Below, in pieces: positions 49,834 to 60,100 of a stretch of 64,000 bases of DNA. Location: NCBI GenBank assembly GCA_947499125.1, contig CANMMP010000001.1, positions 1,341,380 through 1,405,379 of the forward strand. Direction: 5' to 3'. A program made the position numbers and the translations under genes. Origin of the DNA: an uncultured Pontibacter sp. GTDB lineage: Bacteria > Bacteroidota > Bacteroidia > Cytophagales > Hymenobacteraceae. Positions within the stretch are counted from its first letter, which is position 1; each line of letters starts with the position of its first letter. The notes under the pieces are model-generated. The model searched no databases and was not told the DNA's origin. It saw nothing but the letters and a program-made list of their open reading frames with translations.

Positions 49834-50982
49834 TTACCTGATCACTTCATTTGCTGCATCTATCATTATATAAACTTCGCCGGGGTGATTGTTTATATGC
49901 TTGTCGCGCTCTTTTCCTAAACGTACTATGATGAGCTCTTTTTCAGGAATTACAATAACATACTGCCCTAAAATGCCGCGAGCATAGAAAATATCCTGTC
50001 CTTTATAGTCTGGCAGAAGCCACCACTGGTAACCATAAAAATCCGACACTTCCCCGGACTCAGTTGGCAGGCCATGAGGCGTAATTGATTCACGTACAAA
50101 AGCAGGATCTACGATCGTATCGTTATTCCAGATGCCATTCTGTAAGTATAACTTACCGATCCGGGCGAAATCCGGGGCATTGCTGAACAGGCAGCAGTAG
50201 GCTTTTTCTATACCTTCAGGCTTATCTACACTCCAGCCGGCATTTTGCATGGCGCCCAGCGGTTTCCATAGTTTATCTTCTGCATATTGGCTTAACTGCT
50301 TACCGGTAGCAGCCTCCAGCACCAGGGCCAGTATCTGCGTGTCGCCACTTTTGTAGCTAAATGCTTTGCCGGGTTCAGTTTCCGGCTCTAACCGGTCTAT
50401 CACCTTCTTCAGATCATCGCCATAGTATGCTTCCGTAGTTACCGACAAAGGGTTGCCATACGACTCATCCCAGTTAAGTCCGGAACTCATCATCAACAAG
50501 TGCTTCAGGGTGATTTTGCGCTTATCTCCCTGTTTAAATGATGGCAGGAAATCGGCTACAGGTTGATTTATACTTTTAATGTATCCATCGCGGAGGGCAG
50601 CACCTATTAGTATACTTACCACGCTCTTCGCCATCGAAAAAGAATTGCTTAACGAGGCATTGGAGTAACCCTGCCAGTACTGTTCGTGCACCACCGAGTC
50701 TTTATGTATAACCACGAAAGCAACCGATTCCAGGTCTTCGTGCATTTCCTGCAAATAAGAAGGCCATGTTAGTTGGTTATACTTTGGCGCATGTGGCCAG
50801 GGCTGAGGCTCGACAGAGGCATGTATGGTGCGCTGCTCAAAAATGAGGTGGTCGTCTATATCAGCGAAATTATGATAGAGAGCACCATATATGTAGTTCT
50901 TATCAGCAAAGTGCAGCCAGGCAGCACCAGCACCCAGCAACAGTAATCCCACGAAAGCAGGACGTAGAGCTTTCAGGTTCAT
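49834..50982 (-). CDS. Serine hydrolase of the class C beta-lactamase family
   Basis: 382 residues. A single N-terminal helix (RPAFVGLLLLGAGAAWL) anchors or exports it. The serine motif is FSMAKSVVSILIG (S-x-x-K), followed by LKHLLMMSSGLNWDES and FSYKSGDTQIL, the second Tyr-containing motif. VIVRLGKERD closes the fold. Members act as esterases, D-aminopeptidases or peptidoglycan enzymes in the periplasm; true beta-lactamase activity is unlikely but cannot be excluded. It lies 15 bases from the large gene that follows at its 5' side, same direction. Confidence 0.85.
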   Translation of the reverse strand: MNLKALRPAFVGLLLLGAGAAWLHFADKNYIYGALYHNFADIDDHLIFEQRTIHASVEPQPWPHAPKYNQLTWPSYLQEMHEDLESVAFVVIHKDSVVHEQYWQGYSNASLSNSFSMAKSVVSILIGAALRDGYIKSINQPVADFLPSFKQGDKRKITLKHLLMMSSGLNWDESYGNPLSVTTEAYYGDDLKKVIDRLEPETEPGKAFSYKSGDTQILALVLEAATGKQLSQYAEDKLWKPLGAMQNAGWSVDKPEGIEKAYCCLFSNAPDFARIGKLYLQNGIWNNDTIVDPAFVRESITPHGLPTESGEVSDFYGYQWWLLPDYKGQDIFYARGILGQYVIVIPEKELIIVRLGKERDKHINNHPGEVYIMIDAANEVIR

Positions 50983-50997
50983 AGAGGGTCTATGTGT

Positions 50998-53900
50998 TTA
51001 GAAGTCGTACCCTAGAGTAAGGTATAGTTTTGGTCCTTCGTTGCCCATATCGGCTTCGCTCCAGGCTACATCCAGTTTACCATATACCCCAAACAGTGTA
51101 GAGCGTGCTCCAAAACCATAGCCAACCAGGAACGGGTTACGGTAGTTGATAACCGTTATCTCGAACGGGTTACGTTCGGTTGGGCTGGTACGGCCACCTA
51201 CCACACGGGTGTTGATAGAGTTGTTACCGGTAAACGGGTTAGAACCATTGTAAGCAGAGCCGGCATCGGCAAAGGCTGTTAGTTGCAGGTTCCGTAAAAA
51301 ACCCGAGCTGATAGCCCCACTGTACAGGTACTTCACTATAGGAACGCGAAGCTCGGCATTGGCCAGCAGGTGTTTGCTACCGGTACGTGTGTTATGGTCG
51401 AAGCCGCGCAAAGGCATGGCATACTCCTGGTAAAATAATTCCGGTGCCGATTGTATGACCACATCACCAGGTTCTATTTCATTATCCTCGCCGGCAAACA
51501 GCCAGTTATCCATACCGCCTATCAGGTAGCTTTTAGGCGAATTACCTGAAAAAGCTCCATAGCTTACACGGGCGGCAAGTACAACTTCACGGTGGATTTT
51601 CTGGTAATGGCGTAGGTCTACGTAAAACTTATTAAAGTTGGCCTGATTGTTCTCCAGGTCGCGCATCGTCAGGAAGCCTACTTTCATGCGGGTTCCTTCC
51701 ATCATGTTAACGCCTGTTACCACCGAGTTATCGAACACCAACTCTAAATTTCCGCCATACATGTTATTCACGCTATCCGGCGAAACGAACTCGACCAGGT
51801 TAGTGAAACGGGTACTTGCCAGACGCGGCTGGGCACGAAGGCTGGTACTATAACTTAGCGGGTAAACCAACAGTGGCGCCAGCTCATTTCGGGCATTACG
51901 TACAAGCTGGTTAGGCGCATTCGGGATAGAGCTTACCAGCACATCCCGCCTGAACTGGATACCAATATCTACACGGTTCTCAAGGTTTATATATTCGGCA
52001 AAGGCACGGCTTGTTTCGAGGTCGGTACGCAGGTAAGCGGTGCCCCTTATGTGGTGGTTCTCAAAAAGGTCGCTCATGTTAACCCCTGCCACAATGCCAA
52101 ACCCAAGCTGCGGATCGGCATACACCGACGAAATGATCTCGTGAATACTAAAGCGGGTGTCGTAATCTATTGGGCCTGTAATTCTAAACTCAGGTGCCGG
52201 ACGAGTGGTACGCACAGGAGCAGTAGTTTGTACCTGAGCAGTATCAGGCGCAACTTGGGTGCTGTCTGTAACAGTTATCTGCTGCGCTGTCGTGTCGGTT
52301 TTAACTGGTTTGCCGGCTCCAAACTCGTAGTTCTCAATGTTTACTTCTCCTACTGGCCGGTTATCCTGCTTTTCAGTGGCTTCGTTCTCCAGTATTTTGC
52401 GGTTGCTGGCAGCAGCTGCCTGCGGTACGCGTGCCCGTGTTTCCAGTATTATCTGGCGCGATGTTTTTGGCAGCGAATCGAGGGTGGTAGAAGTATAATC
52501 CGGGAACAGGTACACAAAGTCCTTGCCCCAGTCTTTGGCAGTTAGCGCCAGCGCATTTGTGGTAGCACTGTAATCGTAGTTTTGTATGTTTTGTACAAAG
52601 TTAGATATCGGCGTAGCTTCCCTGGTTGCCATATCATAAGTATACAAACTCCTGATCCCGTTCTCTTCGCTTAGATAAGCAAAATTACCATTCGCTGTAG
52701 CGCGCGGCCTTAGTTCACTGGCTATACCTGATGTGATCTGGGTTACCGAAACAGGGCTTGTAGTTTGCAGCAGGAAAATATCATAGTTGTTTACCACGTC
52801 CCGGAAAGTAGCATCCTGCACTACACCGGTATCATCTACCCATCTGTTAGAGCTAAACACAATACCGTTACCGCCCTTCAGGAAAACAGGCTGAATATCA
52901 TCGTAAATATCGTTGGTTAACTGGCCTATCAGTTTACCGTTACTCTGCAGCAAGTACAGATCAGTTTGCCCGTCGGCTACCGCGCTAATAACGATTTGGT
53001 TTCCATCTTCGGAATAGCTCATGTCACGCACCTGCGTAAACTGGGTCAGGGAAACAGATGGCTTGGCCAGATCATCGAAAAAGGGCAGGAAAGAACCTTT
53101 GTTTCTGGCTCCAACCTGGCGCAGCAACATTTTACCGCGACGAGCCTCCACAAAACCGAGTTGGTTATTATTTCGCCAGGCAAGTACAGGTAAACTATAA
53201 TCTGTAGGTTGGTCCAGTGTTTTGTAGCCACCGCGCCAAACTATGCGGCTGCCCCGGCCTTTCACATCTTTTACGATGATCTTATAGTTGCCATAATCGT
53301 TTTCGGCGTAGGCCAGCATAGTGCCATCCGGGCTTAATACCGGCTCAGTGTAATGCAGGGCACGCCTGTTCTTATCAAATAGCTTTTTATCGTCAGGTAG
53401 TGTCGCGAAAGGTTCGTCCTGCCGGGCATTTATCTGCTTATAGTAATTAAACCAATCCTGCAGGAAACGTTTGTAAGGTACATTTAAGCTACTACTAACA
53501 CCAATCTCTACATCGCGGGTTATGCGTGTTAAGTTAAGGATGTTCTGGATGGAAGTATAGCCATAGCGCTCGGCAATGTAATTCCACACCGACTGGCCTG
53601 TAAGCTCGGGGTAACGCATCAGTATCTGTCCAGGCTTTACGTTGTCACCGTCCAGCAGAATATCCCGGATATGGCTGTCCATATCAAGGCTCCACCCTTC
53701 GGCAGTATAAGCCGCTACGCCGGTCACAAACCAGTCTGGCAGGCGCAACAGGTAACTGCTTTGCAGAGCCTCTTTTAAGCTGCCCCCATACATCATATCG
53801 TTTAGCAGCAGTTCGGTTAGTTTATAGCTCAGGTCGGTTTTAAAGTCGGTCTTGGTGCCATCATAAGCCAGCTGCAGCTTATTTTTCATGAACAGGGTTT

Positions 53901-54243
53901 CGCCCCCGGTCTGGAACTGGTCGTTGTACAGGCCTATGTTACTCTGGCGCAGGTCGGTGGCCGAGTTGTAAAGTATAAGCGTTATTTTGGAGTAAGGATA
54001 ATAGCCGATGAGGCCGGTAATGCGTTTTAATTCGCGCTCAGCGTAGTCGGCTGCATCCTTTGCTGTTTGCTCGCCACCTTTGTAATAGTACAGGTTAAAG
54101 TTTTGCGTATTGTACCGTTTCCAGTCAAAGTTCTTGTATTGAATGCGGCTTTTGCCAAAGGGGTCGCGGCCAGGTTGCGCCTGCAGGGCACCAACCGTTA
54201 ATAAGCACACAAACAGCAAAAATAACCTTGTAGTAACACGCAT
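50998..54243 (-). CDS. Large outer-membrane protein with TolB-like propeller and C-terminal barrel
   Basis: 1081 residues. Signal MRVTTRLFLLFVCLLTVGALQAQ. Residues about 30-260 resemble a gluzincin-like (peptidase MA) domain without a clear HExxH (KLTELLLNDMMYGGS, LRLPDWFVTGVAAYTAEGW). From about 295 to 590 there are TolB/PD40-type blades (HYTEPVLSPDGTMLAYAEND, MSYSEDGNQIVISAV, RATANGNFAYLSEENGI). A Thr/Gln linker follows (~640-690), then a C-terminal beta-barrel ending in LYLTLGYDF, with a terminal Phe as in outer-membrane proteins. The order peptidase-like, propeller, barrel recurs in Bacteroidota. Role unknown; envelope biogenesis is a reasonable guess. Confidence 0.78.
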   Translation of the reverse strand: MRVTTRLFLLFVCLLTVGALQAQPGRDPFGKSRIQYKNFDWKRYNTQNFNLYYYKGGEQTAKDAADYAERELKRITGLIGYYPYSKITLILYNSATDLRQSNIGLYNDQFQTGGETLFMKNKLQLAYDGTKTDFKTDLSYKLTELLLNDMMYGGSLKEALQSSYLLRLPDWFVTGVAAYTAEGWSLDMDSHIRDILLDGDNVKPGQILMRYPELTGQSVWNYIAERYGYTSIQNILNLTRITRDVEIGVSSSLNVPYKRFLQDWFNYYKQINARQDEPFATLPDDKKLFDKNRRALHYTEPVLSPDGTMLAYAENDYGNYKIIVKDVKGRGSRIVWRGGYKTLDQPTDYSLPVLAWRNNNQLGFVEARRGKMLLRQVGARNKGSFLPFFDDLAKPSVSLTQFTQVRDMSYSEDGNQIVISAVADGQTDLYLLQSNGKLIGQLTNDIYDDIQPVFLKGGNGIVFSSNRWVDDTGVVQDATFRDVVNNYDIFLLQTTSPVSVTQITSGIASELRPRATANGNFAYLSEENGIRSLYTYDMATREATPISNFVQNIQNYDYSATTNALALTAKDWGKDFVYLFPDYTSTTLDSLPKTSRQIILETRARVPQAAAASNRKILENEATEKQDNRPVGEVNIENYEFGAGKPVKTDTTAQQITVTDSTQVAPDTAQVQTTAPVRTTRPAPEFRITGPIDYDTRFSIHEIISSVYADPQLGFGIVAGVNMSDLFENHHIRGTAYLRTDLETSRAFAEYINLENRVDIGIQFRRDVLVSSIPNAPNQLVRNARNELAPLLVYPLSYSTSLRAQPRLASTRFTNLVEFVSPDSVNNMYGGNLELVFDNSVVTGVNMMEGTRMKVGFLTMRDLENNQANFNKFYVDLRHYQKIHREVVLAARVSYGAFSGNSPKSYLIGGMDNWLFAGEDNEIEPGDVVIQSAPELFYQEYAMPLRGFDHNTRTGSKHLLANAELRVPIVKYLYSGAISSGFLRNLQLTAFADAGSAYNGSNPFTGNNSINTRVVGGRTSPTERNPFEITVINYRNPFLVGYGFGARSTLFGVYGKLDVAWSEADMGNEGPKLYLTLGYDF

Positions 54244-54247
54244 GCGC

Positions 54248-55339
54248 TTAGGGTTGTAGGTTTTGGTGTTTTATATAGTCGTAATATAACGAAAAATAAC
54301 GTGAAATATGTATCTCAGGCATCAATTCTGCCTTTCCAGCCAGTGCGTCGGCAAAGTGGGCAGCCAGGTAAGGAGCCATCATTACTCCTTTAGACCCCAT
54401 GCCATTGAAAACACTCAGCTGTTCATACGCAGGGTGCATGCCCATCAGTGGTTTGCGGTCGCGTACGGCTGGTCGTATACCTGCCCAATGCCCGGTTACA
54501 GTAAATGCCTTTGGTGTGATCTGCCGAAACCGTTCGCTCAATTCGTCCTGCCCCTCCTGCGTTGGCTCCTCATCAGGAGTTCGCCAGTTATAGGTAGCCC
54601 CGATTATAAAACGGCCTGCTCCTTCCGGAACAACGTAAACGGCTTTGTTATAGATGCACTCCGGGGCAAAATTCTGTTCGGCCTGCACTTCCAGCACCTC
54701 CCCTTTTGTAGGCTGTAACGGCAGCCACGCAAAATACGGGTTATTGATAACCTGGTAGCCTTCGCAAAAAATCAGGTGCCTGGCTTTTATAGTTTTATAG
54801 TTCACACCCTCATCAGTCAGCTGCAACTGGCTTATATCAAACCGCTCAGGAAACAATAAGTTTTGTTCCAGTAAGTCTTCGGTCAGCAAATCGAGCATGG
54901 CGTACACGTGCAAGAAACCACCGCGCTTTATCATCAGGCCGCCAAACGGATCATCGATACCCGGCTGGTTTATACTTTGGGTATGCGTAGCTTCTATGTA
55001 ATCGTCCCAGTTGCCGCCTTCGCTTTTGGCCATCCAGGTGTTTTGCTCTTCTACTGACGAAAATATTTTATAGATGGGCTTATGAAAGTATAGTTCCTGG
55101 TTGTAGCGGATTTCCAGGGCATCATAAAAAGTATTGGCAGCAGGTATAAGCGTATCGGCGAGCCACGATTTGGCAAAGCGTTTACCGGCCACCGGGTTCA
55201 GCAAACCAGCCGCTACCCGCGAAGCAGAGTTCTCTTTTGGCTCATCAATTACCAGTACATTCTTTCCGCGACTGCGCAGCGTTTCTGCTAAAATGGCTCC
55301 GGCCAGGCCGTGGCCCACAACTATAAAATCGTAAATCAT
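54248..55339 (-). CDS. FAD-dependent amine/amino-acid oxidoreductase (DAO family)
   Basis: 363 residues. The dinucleotide-binding motif FIVVGHGLAGAILAETLRSRGKNVLVIDEP opens the protein, and ASRVAAGLLNPVAGKRFAKSW is characteristic of glycine-oxidase/D-amino-acid-oxidase-like enzymes. Near the C-terminus comes GHWAGIRPAVRDRKPLMG and FNGMGSKGVMMAPYLAAHFADAL, the FAD-adenine and active-site stretches. It probably oxidises a small amine. It shares direction with the large TolB-like gene, 4 bases apart, but a functional link is not evident. Confidence 0.85.
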   Translation of the reverse strand: MIYDFIVVGHGLAGAILAETLRSRGKNVLVIDEPKENSASRVAAGLLNPVAGKRFAKSWLADTLIPAANTFYDALEIRYNQELYFHKPIYKIFSSVEEQNTWMAKSEGGNWDDYIEATHTQSINQPGIDDPFGGLMIKRGGFLHVYAMLDLLTEDLLEQNLLFPERFDISQLQLTDEGVNYKTIKARHLIFCEGYQVINNPYFAWLPLQPTKGEVLEVQAEQNFAPECIYNKAVYVVPEGAGRFIIGATYNWRTPDEEPTQEGQDELSERFRQITPKAFTVTGHWAGIRPAVRDRKPLMGMHPAYEQLSVFNGMGSKGVMMAPYLAAHFADALAGKAELMPEIHISRYFSLYYDYIKHQNLQP

Positions 55340-55365
55340 GTAGGCAAGTTACGAGATGTACCCGT

Positions 55366-55373
55366 TAAATTTG
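55366..55373 (+). promoter_or_regulatory. Candidate -7 box TAAATTTG for the MBL hydrolase
   Basis: Fits TAnnTTTG, 44 bases upstream of the start; lies in the divergent region opposite the oxidoreductase. Confidence 0.4.
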
Positions 55374-55416
55374 TAACTTAGATCCCGATTTTATAGGCTA
55401 CGGCCGCTGTAATACA

Positions 55417-56052
55417 ATGAAAATAGCACGCTTTACATTTAACCCCTTCGCCGAGAACACCTACCTGCTGCACGACGACACAAACGAGTGCGTGGTAGTT
55501 GACCCGGGCTGTTCCGATAAAAGAGAGCAAAACGAACTACAGCAATACATCACGGATAATAACCTGAAAGTAGTACGCCTGCTGAATACACATTGTCACA
55601 TAGACCACGTGTTGGGCAACCGCTTTGTAGCCAACACCTATAACGTGGGCCTCGAGATACACGAAAAAGACCTGGAAACATTGCGCGCTATACCTGTGTA
55701 TGCGCCGGTTTACGGCATTACCGGTTACCAGGAACAACTGCCGGCATCTTACCTGAAAGAAGGTGAGCAGGTTAAATTTGGCAACACTACCCTGGATATT
55801 ATTTTTGCACCAGGCCATGCACCGGGCCATGTGGTGTTCTATAACAAAGAAGATAAAACGCTGATAGCCGGCGATGTGCTTTTCCAGGAAAGTATAGGCC
55901 GCACCGATTTGCCGGGCGGCGACCATGAAACGCTCTTAAACAGTATCAGAAAAAAACTTTTTGTACTGCCTGACGAGGTTACCGTTTACCCGGGCCACGG
56001 ACCGGAAACCACTATTGGGCACGAAAAGAAATACAACCCATTTTTGCGGTAA
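55417..56052 (+). CDS. Metallo-beta-lactamase-fold hydrolase (glyoxalase II-like)
   Basis: 211 residues. The zinc motif THCHIDHVLG (H-x-H-x-D-H) is near residue 58, followed by GHAPGHVVFYN and YPGHGPETTIG, which supply the remaining His/Asp ligands. The short form without the glyoxalase II C-terminal domain fits the broad GloB-like MBL group, often thioesterases. Substrate is unknown. It precedes pssA by 24 bases, so the two may be co-transcribed. Confidence 0.9.
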   Translation: MKIARFTFNPFAENTYLLHDDTNECVVVDPGCSDKREQNELQQYITDNNLKVVRLLNTHCHIDHVLGNRFVANTYNVGLEIHEKDLETLRAIPVYAPVYGITGYQEQLPASYLKEGEQVKFGNTTLDIIFAPGHAPGHVVFYNKEDKTLIAGDVLFQESIGRTDLPGGDHETLLNSIRKKLFVLPDEVTVYPGHGPETTIGHEKKYNPFLR

Positions 56053-56076
56053 CACCCGCCGCGAACTATACTTTGC

Positions 56077-56775
56077 ATGAAGAAACACATTCCTAACTTT
56101 ATAACCTGCCTTAACCTGTTTTCGGGTTGCGTGGCGCTATACTTTATTTTCCAGAACGAGCTGGTTTACGCGGCTTATTTAGTAGGTCTGGCCGCTGTTT
56201 TCGATTTCCTGGATGGCATGCTTGCCCGCGTACTGGGCGCTTACTCTGAAATTGGCAAGCAACTGGACTCGCTGGCCGATGTGATCTCGTTTGGTGTGGT
56301 ACCGGGCGCCATGATGTTTATGCTGATGAACCGTGCTGAAGGCGACATGACATCAGAGCAGGCATTACTTCCTTTCGCAGGTTTTATTATCACTGTTTTT
56401 TCGGCGCTGCGCCTGGCTAAATTTAACATCGATACACGCCAGACCACCTCGTTTATAGGACTGCCTACACCGGCCTGCGCAATTTTTGTATCGTCGTTGC
56501 CACTTATACTTGCCTTTAGCCAGCCATTTTTAACTGATATTATACTTAACCAGCTGGTACTGCTGGCTGTTACACTTATACTTTCGTTGCTGCTGGTAGC
56601 CGAACTGCCTTTATTTGCGCTAAAATTCACGAATCTGACCTGGGCTGATAATTCTGTAAGGTTTATTTTCGTGGGGCTTTCGGTTATTTTACTGGCTCTT
56701 CTTAACTTCGCAGCTATACCACTTATCATAGTGCTATACATAGTGTTATCTATTTTCAAAAAACAAACCGCGTAA
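56077..56775 (+). CDS. pssA: CDP-diacylglycerol--serine O-phosphatidyltransferase
   Basis: 232 residues with about seven helices. The CDP-alcohol phosphotransferase motif is visible as FDFLDGMLARVLGAYSEIGKQLDSLADVISFGV, with all conserved Asp and Gly in place (DG-x2-AR-x8-G-x3-D-x3-D). It makes phosphatidylserine, the precursor of phosphatidylethanolamine, at the inner membrane. Followed 2 bases later by purS. Confidence 0.94.
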   Translation: MKKHIPNFITCLNLFSGCVALYFIFQNELVYAAYLVGLAAVFDFLDGMLARVLGAYSEIGKQLDSLADVISFGVVPGAMMFMLMNRAEGDMTSEQALLPFAGFIITVFSALRLAKFNIDTRQTTSFIGLPTPACAIFVSSLPLILAFSQPFLTDIILNQLVLLAVTLILSLLLVAELPLFALKFTNLTWADNSVRFIFVGLSVILLALLNFAAIPLIIVLYIVLSIFKKQTA

Positions 56776-56777
56776 CT

Positions 56778-57029
56778 ATGAAATTCGTTGCCGAAATAAA
56801 TGTAATGCCACGCCCTGAGCTGTTAGACCCACAAGGTAAAGCGGTGCTGCTTGGCCTGGAGCACCTTGGCCTGGACCAGGTAGAGAATGTGCGTATTGGC
56901 AAACACATTACCCTGCACCTGGAAGCAGAAAATGAAACAATAGCCCGCGAAAAAGTAGACAAAGCGTGCAGCAAGCTACTGGCAAACCTGATCATGGAGT
57001 CGTTTGAGTACGACCTGAAACAAGTATAA
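56778..57029 (+). CDS. purS: Phosphoribosylformylglycinamidine synthase subunit PurS
   Basis: 83 residues. MKFVAEINVMPRPELLDPQGKAVLLGLEHLGLDQVENVRIGKHITLHL matches PurS, the small bridging subunit of the FGAM synthase complex with PurQ and PurL. The complex makes FGAM in purine synthesis; PurS helps channel ammonia. Neither purQ nor purL is in the window, so the complex must be split across the genome. It sits between pssA and porU. Confidence 0.92.
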   Translation: MKFVAEINVMPRPELLDPQGKAVLLGLEHLGLDQVENVRIGKHITLHLEAENETIAREKVDKACSKLLANLIMESFEYDLKQV

Positions 57030-57133
57030 ATTACTGGGGCACAATAAACTGCCTTATTTTTTGTTATTTTTACAGATGATGCCTTCCTGGTACAGGTGGG
57101 CATTATCTGCTTATTTAGTTCTGTGCGTTGCCT

Positions 57134-60100
57134 ATGCAGTCACGTTTACTTTTCCTGATATGCATGCTGCTTTTTTCGAGCGTTATGGCCGGCACAGCTA
57201 TAGCCCAGCAAAAAGCCACAGCGCCTGTTATACTTACCTGGAATACCCAGGAAGCTGTTTTTCCGGCAACCGGTAATGCAGCCAGCATCCCCTCTTTTAC
57301 AGGTGCAAGTATAGATCTGCTGGAACGGCTGCCTTATTACCGTTTGTCTATCCCACACACACACATCAGCAGTTTTAATGTAACAGAAGCTGTATTTGCC
57401 CCTTTCACAGCTAAGGAGCAGGAACAGTTTAAAGGCGTAACCATCGGCACAAATGTTAAAGCCGAGTTTGTGAATGCACGACAGAATAAGCAACCGGTAA
57501 CTTTGGTTTCAATCCTGCCCATCCGCCGTAACCCACAAACAAACCAGCTCGAGAAACTTACCCGCTTCAGCTATACTTATACTTCTGGGGCAACAACGAC
57601 TCAACGTATAAACAGCACCACAAATAACGTTGCGAACAACTCTGTATTAAGCTCCGGCGAATGGTATAAACTGGCTGTAACGCAATCGGGCATTCATAAA
57701 ATTGATAAAGCTACGCTGCAGGCACTCGGCATTAACACCCAGGGCTTGGACCCTAAAACAATACAACTGTTTGGAAATGGCGGCGGCATGTTGCCCCAGC
57801 CTAACAGCGCCCCTGTACCAGACGACTTACTGGAGAATGCTATAGTTGTAAACGGCGAGCAGGACGGGCAATTCAACGATCAGGACTTTATACTTTTCTA
57901 TGGACAGGGGCCACATACCTGGCAATACAATCAACAACAAAATAAGTTTGAGCACACCTTTAACGTTTACACCGATACCACCTTTTACTTTTTAAGAGTA
58001 GGCTATACTTCGGGGGCCCGGGTGCAGAACCTTAACCCGGCTGGCAGTGCATCACAAACTATAACTACTTACAACGAGCGCGTTTTTCATGAGCGGGACC
58101 TGATGAATGCAGTACACTCAGGGCGCGAGTGGTTTGGCGAGGCATTCAGTACGTTCACCACATCACGTACCATAACATTACCTGCTTCGGATGCTGTAGC
58201 CGGCTCTGATGCCCGGCTTACGGTGGCCGTTATGGGAAGTTCTGCTACCGATTGCTCTTTTACAGTAAAACAGAACGAACAACTGATCGGAACCATACCG
58301 GTTGCAGGCCGCGGCACATACAATTACCACCCCGAAGGAGTTATAGCTGACAGAACATTCACCTTAAGCCAGCTTAACGGCAATGCCAATGTGCAGCTTA
58401 CCTTTAATATGCCCTCCGATGCAACTGCCACCGGCTACCTGAATTACCTGGAGCTAAACTATACCCGCCAGCTAAAACTATACAACGACCAAACCACTTT
58501 CCGGAGCCTGGCAAGTATAAACCAGCCTGTTAGCAACTATAGTATAGCCGGTGCACCCGCAACAGCCAAGGTCTGGGATATTACCAACCCTTTACGCCCT
58601 GCACAGCAACAAACAACCCATAGCGGCTCACTGCAGTTTTCAGCGACTTCGAGTATACTGCGCGAGTTTGTGGTATTTACAGAAAACAACATCAGCCTAA
58701 AACCTATAGCTAAAGGCAAAGTAGCCAACCAGAACCTGCACAGCCTTAACCTGAACGGAACTATAGACCACGTAATTATCACGCATCCATCTTTGCTGCA
58801 GCAGGCAAACCAGCTGGCAGACCACCGTAACACAAAAAGCAACCTGAAAAGTATAGTTGTAACGACCACACAGGTGTTTAACGAATTTTCGTCGGGAAGG
58901 CAGGATGTAACAGCTATCCGCAATTTTATGCGCATGCTGTATAAGCGCAGCAACAAACCTGCCGGCGAATTAATGCATTTACTATTGTTTGGTGATGCCT
59001 CTTATGATTATAAAGACCGCATGCTCGGGAATACCAATCTGGTTCCGGTATACGAGTCCCGGCAGTCGCTGCACCCTATTGCCAGTTACTCTTCCGAGGA
59101 TTATTATGGTTTCCTGGATGAGGAAGAAGGTGAATGGGCCGAAAACAACTTAGGTGACCAGTTATTAGACATAGGCATCGGCAGATTACCAGCTAAAAAT
59201 GTGCAGGAGGCGGCGCTTATGGTTGATAAGATCATCGCTTATGAAAGCAGCAGTCACTTTGGCGAATGGCGAAACCAGGTAACCCTTGTATCAGACGATG
59301 GGGACTATAACGAGCACCAGGACGATGCCGAATTTCTGGCAGACTTTATGGAAACCCAAGCTCCGGCTTATACTACAAACAAACTATACTTAGACCTGTA
59401 CCGCCAGGAGGCTGTAGCCAGTGGGCAACGCGCACCACAATTAAACCAGGATATTACAGCTGCCGCCGAACAAGGCTCTTTACTCATAAACTATACCGGC
59501 CACGGAAACGAAGTAAGCTGGGCATCAGAACAGATATTGACCATACCACAGATAACCAGTTGGCAGAACCCCGATAACCTGACCTTTATGCTGACTGCCA
59601 CCTGCGAGTTTGGCCGTTACGACGACCCAGCCCGCGTTTCAGGAGCAGAAGTAGCAATTCTTCATAACCAGGGCGCAGCTGTTGGGCTTGTTACCACTAC
59701 CCGTCCGGTATACTCCAGTAGTAACCGTGTGCTTAACCGAAATTTCTTTGAGAGTGCTTTTACGCCTGCGTCGGGTACGATGCCCAGGCTTGGCGAAGTG
59801 GTGTTACAAACTAAAAATAAAAGTATCACCGATAATGTAAGCGGCTCACGTGGCGTTTACAACCGCAATTTCACGCTTCTTGCCGACCCGGCCTTACGCC
59901 TGGCTTCTCCAACCCTAAATGCCAGTATAACGCATATAAATGGCCGAGCAGTGGCTTCCGATACGCTAAGCGCACTTGGCAAGGTAACCATGCAGGGCAA
60001 CATACTTACTCCGAACAACCAGGTAGCAACTAACTATAACGGCACGCTACGCATTGCTATTTACGAGAAGCAGACTACGCAACAAACCTATGGCGATGAA

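Noticed and set aside
57061..57276. 71-residue ORF (starts MLFLQMMPSWYRW) upstream of and overlapping porU
   Set aside because: It overlaps the porU signal peptide in another frame and shows no family resemblance after the first hydrophobic stretch.
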